Shown one piece after another: positions 60,078 to 64,000 of a stretch of 64,000 bases of DNA. Each line of letters opens with the position of its first letter. The first letter of the stretch is position 1. This stretch comes from Nonomuraea indica (lineage in GTDB: Bacteria > Actinomycetota > Actinomycetes > Streptosporangiales > Streptosporangiaceae). The notes beneath the pieces were generated by a model. That model was not told the DNA's origin, ran no database searches, and saw only the letters and a program-made list of their open reading frames with translations. The translations under genes and the position numbers were made by a program. Location of the stretch: positions 336,347-400,346 of the forward strand of contig NZ_KZ559472.1 of NCBI RefSeq assembly GCF_002850745.1, in the 5' to 3' direction.

Positions 60078-60146
60078 TCGTCTACGGCGTTGCATAGTAG
60101 GGGCGGCTAGACTGCCCACGTCCTGCAGTCGACCGAGGTCTTCTCC

Positions 60147-61019
60147 ATGCGCGCACTCCCTGCCCGGCTCCGAGCGGCGGCACTGTCGACCGGGGCGGCG
60201 ATGCTGGTGACCGTGGCCGCCTGTGGCGGGCAGCCGCACGGCGTCGACGGCCCGGATCCTGGCATCGGTCACGTCCACGGCCTCGGCGTCGACCCCTCTG
60301 ACGGAGCCGTTTATCTCGCCGGCCACTACGGCCTCTTCAAGCTCAAGGACGGCACGACCGCCGAACGCGTCGCCGGCCGCGTCCAGGACCACATGGGTTT
60401 CACGGTGGCCGGCCCCAGGACGTTCCTGGCCAGCGGGCACCCGGGCGAGTCGTCTCCGGACGCCGCTCCGCATCTCGGTCTGATCCGCAGCGACGACGCC
60501 GGGCGGACCTGGACGACGGTGTCCGAAGCGGGCACCGCTGACTTCCACGCGCTGCAACTCGCGGGTGGCGTGCTCTACGGCTTCGACAGCCAGTCCGGGC
60601 GGCTGCGTCGCAGCACCGACGGCGGGCGCACGTGGGCCGCAGGAGCCGAGGAGCAGGTGATCGACCTAGCCGCGAACGCCGCCCTCGCCACGAGCGTCTA
60701 CGCCACCACCCCGCAAGGGCTGAAGGTCAGCGGAAGCGGCGGGACGGAGTTCGAGGAGGTGGCGGGCGCGCCCCGCCTCACCCACATCGAGCAACCTGCC
60801 GTGGACCTGTTGATCGGCACGGGAGAGGACGGCCGGCTCCACACCAGCCGCGACGGCGGCAGGACATGGCAGGACGGTGGCACGCTCCCCGGCCGGGCCG
60901 TGGCGTTCACCGCGGTCGACCCGCGGCGCCTGCTTGCCGCCACCGAGGATGGCACGGTCCTGGAGTCCAAGGACGGGGGCGAGAGCTTCACCGTGACCTT
61001 CAGGCCCGCGAGCGGTTGA
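60147..61019 (+). CDS. Exo-alpha-sialidase-like beta-propeller lipoprotein
   Basis: 290 residues with a lipobox, TVAAC (Cys about 27). The mature protein starts GIGHVHGLGVDPSDG and has repeated Asp-box motifs SDDAGRTW, STDGGRTW, SRDGGRTW and SKDGGESF, a six- to seven-blade propeller without the sialidase catalytic residues. It follows the BlaI/M56 pair and may be its target. Function unknown. Confidence 0.82.
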   Translation: MRALPARLRAAALSTGAAMLVTVAACGGQPHGVDGPDPGIGHVHGLGVDPSDGAVYLAGHYGLFKLKDGTTAERVAGRVQDHMGFTVAGPRTFLASGHPGESSPDAAPHLGLIRSDDAGRTWTTVSEAGTADFHALQLAGGVLYGFDSQSGRLRRSTDGGRTWAAGAEEQVIDLAANAALATSVYATTPQGLKVSGSGGTEFEEVAGAPRLTHIEQPAVDLLIGTGEDGRLHTSRDGGRTWQDGGTLPGRAVAFTAVDPRRLLAATEDGTVLESKDGGESFTVTFRPASG

Positions 61020-61027
61020 CCGGTCGG

Positions 61028-61060
61028 TGACGCCGCTCCGGTGGCTCCGGAGCGGCGTCA
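61028..61060. terminator. Bidirectional terminator
   Basis: TGACGCCGCTCCGG (61028-61041) and CCGGAGCGGCGTCA (61047-61060) pair perfectly over 14 bases around the loop TGGCT, between the convergent lipoprotein and PA-domain genes. Confidence 0.85.
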
Positions 61061-61079
61061 CCTCATGCGTCCGGGCGCG

Positions 61080-62936
61080 TCAGTTGCCGGTGTAGCGGAA
61101 GATGTACAGGCCGTGGTCACGGTCGCTGGCGGCGACGTACTCCTGGCCGTCGTGCTCGAACACCTGCACGCCCCAGAAGTTGTTGCCTCCCTCGTCGATG
61201 AAGTGGCCCACCTCCTGGATCTCGCCGTCCACGATTCGCGTCACGCGGAAGCCCGCTGAGTAGTAGGAGAAGTAGGCGAGATCGGCCTGCTTGGCGGAGA
61301 CGGCCACCTCGTGGACCGACAGGTCACCGTGGCCCTCCGCGAAGGCCGGGTCGTGCGCCTCGGGTACCGCGTAGGTGTCGAGCTCCTTCATCGTCTGCCG
61401 GTCGTACAGGTGCACGTAGCCCCAGCCGTCGAAGTACGAGGAGAAGGTCAGTGTGTCGCCGGCCGTGCCGAGCGGCACCTGCAGCTGGGCCGGGCCGGTG
61501 CCGGCGAGGCAGTCGGCGTTGCTGTACGGCTGGTCGAAGATGGCGAAGCCCTGGCCGCGGGGCGCGACTCCGAAGGTCGGGATGTCTCCTTGGACGTCCA
61601 TGCCGAGGGCGGCGTCGCAGGCGTCGGTGCCGGTGCGGTTGAAGACGAGGATCGCGTCGTAGCCGCCGGCGGCCGTGACCTCGGCGACCTTCTCGGTGAA
61701 CGTGCACACGCCGCGCTCCACCACGGCGATGTCCACGGCGTTCGGGTCACCCGCGGGAACGGCGGCGCCGCCGGGGCAGGCGAGGCCGGCGAACTTGGCC
61801 ACGCCCGTCAGTGTCTGTCCGGGGGCGAGCTTGGTCGTGCCGCTGCCCTGGCCGGCGCTGATCGCGGTGCCGTCGGTGACGTTCGAGGTCTTCAACGCGT
61901 ACGGCGAGAAGTCCTCGTCGGCGGCGAGGACGTACCTGTCGTCACGGGTGAACTCGGCCTGGTGGGCGTTGCCCTCCGGTCTGACGGTCAGCCCGCTCTC
62001 GGCCGCCTCGGGGTCGGGGTCGGCGAACGTGCTGTCGGCCAGCAGCGAGATGTTCAGCGGGTCGGTGACGTCGATCTGTACGTAGCCGCCGTCCCAGTAC
62101 GACAGCAGCATGACCTGCCTGCCGTCGATCTCCTTCACCACCATGTCGTGCAGGAAGATCTCGTCGAGGCCGGGTTGCGTGATGCCGGGGAACTTCTCGT
62201 CGATGTCGTACTCTGCGATGACCTTGGGCTTCTTCGGGTTCGTGATGTCGAGGATGTCGACGTCGGCGCCTTCCTCGTTGTCCACGATGACGGCATAGGC
62301 CTTCTTGCCGGCGTCCCAGGCGAAGACGCTGTGGATCTCGTTGGCGTCCTTCTTGCCGGCGCCCGCCACGGTCTCGTCGCCCATGCCCACCGCGAGAGGC
62401 GTCGGGCGAGTCGGGTCGGTGACGTCGTAGATGTTCACGCCGCCGACCCCGGACTTACCCTTGCAGACCTCGTTGTTCGTGACGAGGATGTCGCCGGTGA
62501 AGGCCGGCGTGTCGACGCTGAGCGCCTGCACGCCCTCGCCGGGCGCGCTGCCCTCCTTCGCGACGATGAACGAGACTTCCTTCGGCTGGGCCGGGTTCTT
62601 GATGTCGACGACGTGGACGCCGTTGTACTTGCAGGTCGTGCCACCCCATGCGGCCAGGTAGGCATAGCCCTTGTGGACGCCGACGTCCGCGATCTTCTCG
62701 GGCTCGACGTTCTTCAGCGGGAGCTTGCTGACGAGCTCGACACCGGAACTCGACGCGGGAAGGTGGCCGTGGTCGCCGCCGTGCTGGTGGTGGTTGTGCG
62801 TGATCTTCGCGTGGTCTATCGCGCCGTCAGTGCTGGTCGCCCCGTCGTGTGCGGCGGCGGAGGGCACCAGGGCGGCCAGGCTCGTGCCCACGGCGATGAC
62901 CGTGGCTGCCGCAAGGCGACCGGCTTTGTGTCCCAT
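61080..62936 (-). CDS. Secreted LVIVD-repeat protein with a PA domain
   Basis: 618 residues from ATG 62936, with GGAGGA upstream. A signal peptide ends near PSAAA. A His-rich stretch (HAKITHNHHQHGGDHGH) follows, then LVIVD-type propeller blades (VHVVDIKNPAQPKEV, VNIYDVTDPTRPTPL, VDILDITNPKKPKVI, VQIDVTDPLNI). An inserted protease-associated domain (about 390-480: IAVVERGVCTFTEKVAEVTAAGGYDAILVFN) interrupts the propeller. Probably a metal-binding cell-surface protein; no catalytic motif seen. Confidence 0.82.
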   Translation of the reverse strand: MGHKAGRLAAATVIAVGTSLAALVPSAAAHDGATSTDGAIDHAKITHNHHQHGGDHGHLPASSSGVELVSKLPLKNVEPEKIADVGVHKGYAYLAAWGGTTCKYNGVHVVDIKNPAQPKEVSFIVAKEGSAPGEGVQALSVDTPAFTGDILVTNNEVCKGKSGVGGVNIYDVTDPTRPTPLAVGMGDETVAGAGKKDANEIHSVFAWDAGKKAYAVIVDNEEGADVDILDITNPKKPKVIAEYDIDEKFPGITQPGLDEIFLHDMVVKEIDGRQVMLLSYWDGGYVQIDVTDPLNISLLADSTFADPDPEAAESGLTVRPEGNAHQAEFTRDDRYVLAADEDFSPYALKTSNVTDGTAISAGQGSGTTKLAPGQTLTGVAKFAGLACPGGAAVPAGDPNAVDIAVVERGVCTFTEKVAEVTAAGGYDAILVFNRTGTDACDAALGMDVQGDIPTFGVAPRGQGFAIFDQPYSNADCLAGTGPAQLQVPLGTAGDTLTFSSYFDGWGYVHLYDRQTMKELDTYAVPEAHDPAFAEGHGDLSVHEVAVSAKQADLAYFSYYSAGFRVTRIVDGEIQEVGHFIDEGGNNFWGVQVFEHDGQEYVAASDRDHGLYIFRYTGN

Positions 62937-63159
62937 GAGGGATTCCTCCAGTGGTGGCAGAGGATGAAGTAAAGGGAACATAAAGCGAACCGGGGCCGGC
63001 GGGAAGAGCTCTACTACATCTCATAGGAGACTTAGAGGAAAGTGGTGCAGTCGTCCATCTTTGTGGTGATATGCGACCTTTGAGGCATTCGGCGGCACTC
63101 TATGACGTTGCCGCAGGCAGTAGCTCGTGTGGGCCCGTTCACCGACAGGCGGACAGGTT

Positions 63160-63693
63160 CTACCCCTGTGCCGTTCGCTCGGCGGGTTCAAGCCCGGCCA
63201 GGAGGTTGAAGGAGCCCGTCAGCAGGTTCAGGGCCACCAGGCCGGGGACTTCGGCGATGATGCGGTCGCTCCAGCCGTGCGCGCGGAGATCTGCGACGTC
63301 CTCGTCGGTGAGGGAGGACGGTTCGGCCAGCACGCGGACGGCCACGGCGATGAGCGCGGCTTCGCGGGAGTCTGCGGAAGTGCCCTGGCGGGCCAGGGCG
63401 ATGTCGGTGTCGGTGAGTCCCGCCGCCCGGGCTGCCTGGGTGTGGGCGTCGAGGCAGAGGCCGCAGCCGATCCATTCCTGCACGGCGAGGGAGATCTTCT
63501 CGCTGAGGGCGCGGGGCAGTTTGGTCCGTCTCATGGCGCGTGAGAGGTCGAGGTAGCCCTGAAGCATCGCCGGTGAGTGTGCCATGGTGGCCACCATCTC
63601 GCCGGCACTCCCTCTCCTGCTGATGATGTCGTCCAGTAGCTCGCGTGACTTGGCGGGCGCGTCAACGGGGTCGAGTGCTGTCAGGCGTCGCAT
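63160..63693 (-). CDS. AhpD-like carboxymuconolactone decarboxylase family protein
   Basis: 177 residues from ATG 63693, with GAGGAGGGG upstream. The active site is EWIGCGLCLDAHTQAARA, with the CxxC...H of peroxidase-type members. It is not closely similar to the AhpD-like protein at 56.6 kb. It stands alone. Confidence 0.87.
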   Translation of the reverse strand: MRRLTALDPVDAPAKSRELLDDIISRRGSAGEMVATMAHSPAMLQGYLDLSRAMRRTKLPRALSEKISLAVQEWIGCGLCLDAHTQAARAAGLTDTDIALARQGTSADSREAALIAVAVRVLAEPSSLTDEDVADLRAHGWSDRIIAEVPGLVALNLLTGSFNLLAGLEPAERTAQG

Positions 63694-63756
63694 GTGTCCC
63701 CTCCTCGGGTCTACGGCGGCGATACTATACCCCAGCACCGTATATGAGCCCGAGGC

Positions 63757-63909
63757 GTGCTGGTAGCCCGGGATCCGGGGACGGGAACGCACCTGGCGGG
63801 CGTGGGGGTCGAGCGGGCTTCGGCCGCGGCGGCGACGGCGGCCGGCTTCACCGACCGCGGATGGATCTCCTACGGCCTTACCGAGGAAGCGGTCGCAACG
63901 ATCGAATGA
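63757..63909 (+). CDS. Possible 50-residue protein or gene remnant
   Basis: An open frame from GTG 63757 to TGA 63907-63909 ends GFTDRGWISYGLTEEAVATI plus E, which looks like natural protein sequence, but there is no ribosome binding site and I know no matching family. It may be the tail of a decayed gene. Confidence 0.3.
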   Translation: MLVARDPGTGTHLAGVGVERASAAAATAAGFTDRGWISYGLTEEAVATIE

Positions 63910-63920
63910 GGACTTGTAAA

Positions 63921-63974
63921 ACCCCAGGGGGGTATGTTAGCTTCCTCGACGTCGGAGATACCCCCCTCGGGTAT
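63921..63974. promoter_or_regulatory. Two CsoR-like boxes before the last gene
   Basis: ACCCCAGGGGGGTATG (63921-63936) and ATACCC-CCCTC-GGGTAT (63958-63974) both have the CCC/GGG core with ATAC/GTAT ends. The second is a perfect 6-bp inverted repeat with a five-base spacer, similar to the site before the DUF4396 gene. Confidence 0.6.
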
Positions 63975-63991
63975 GAGCGAAGGAGAACTAC

Positions 63992-64000
63992 ATGTGCACG
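63992..64000 (+). CDS. Start of a gene cut by the window end
   Basis: ATG 63992 follows AAGGAGA (63980-63986) and two CsoR-like boxes; only Met-Cys-Thr is visible. The product is unknown, but metal control is suggested by the upstream boxes. Confidence 0.5.

Overview
The window is a very GC-rich (about 70%) chromosome segment with abundant GTG starts, tightly overlapping genes (ATGA/GTGA junctions), actinobacterial regulator families, roadblock proteins and a c-di-AMP riboswitch of the type found before actinobacterial cell-wall hydrolases. This points to a filamentous actinomycete. A member of the Streptosporangiales or a relative is my guess, but no rRNA or other taxonomic marker is present. 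I see no insertion sequence, prophage, CRISPR array, tRNA or rRNA.

Layout. 1-6.4 kb: a lanthipeptide locus with a divergent exporter operon (ABC transporter plus a MauE-thioredoxin fusion), a 56-residue Cys-rich precursor and a class IV-like LanL synthetase. 6.4-11 kb: aroQ, a tetracycline-type ribosomal protection protein preceded by a candidate leader peptide, a serine hydrolase and a small conserved protein. 11.2-14.5 kb: a NikABC-type ABC importer without ATPases. 14.5-29.7 kb: a C1 and selenium region. It holds a formate dehydrogenase whose alpha subunit has an in-frame UGA (selenocysteine) followed by a SECIS-like hairpin, its Fe-S and membrane subunits, and, after a MarR/flavin monooxygenase pair and small membrane genes, selA, selB, an aquaporin and a glutathione-independent formaldehyde dehydrogenase. 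Formaldehyde to formate to CO2 can therefore be drawn from genes in the window, together with two of the genes needed to insert Sec. selC and selD are not here.

29.8-35.6 kb: chrA, an aspartate-less PhoB-like regulator and pstSCAB preceded by a PHO box. 35.8-39.7 kb: a zinc alcohol dehydrogenase, a secreted membrane-anchored protein, and an SBP56/methanethiol oxidase gene overlapping a membrane transporter gene. 39.7-42.5 kb: a four-gene roadblock module, then a hemerythrin. 42.6-50.2 kb: aldo/keto reductase, PadR with a HAAS-like membrane protein, PhoD, MerR, NUDIX, acyltransferase and CorA coupled to a 41-residue membrane peptide. 50.2-54.3 kb: metal and metalloid genes (a CsoR-like palindrome before a His-rich DUF4396 protein; ArsO-like flavoprotein, MFS and ArsR). 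54.4-64 kb: DNA alkylation repair, a decayed kinase gene, a TetR/AhpD pair with a perfect operator, a CHAP hydrolase under a c-di-AMP riboswitch, a BlaI/M56 pair with a lipoprotein, a secreted PA-domain protein, another AhpD-like protein and a final truncated gene behind CsoR-like boxes.

A cross-cutting oddity is that several conserved enzymes (SelB, LanL, the zinc alcohol dehydrogenase, the MauE fusion, the DUF4396 protein) carry near-perfect in-frame tandem DNA repeats. The strongest candidates for new biology are the Cys-excess lanthipeptide with its redox partner, the Sec-formate dehydrogenase island, the stand-alone roadblock module and the leader peptide of the ribosomal protection gene.
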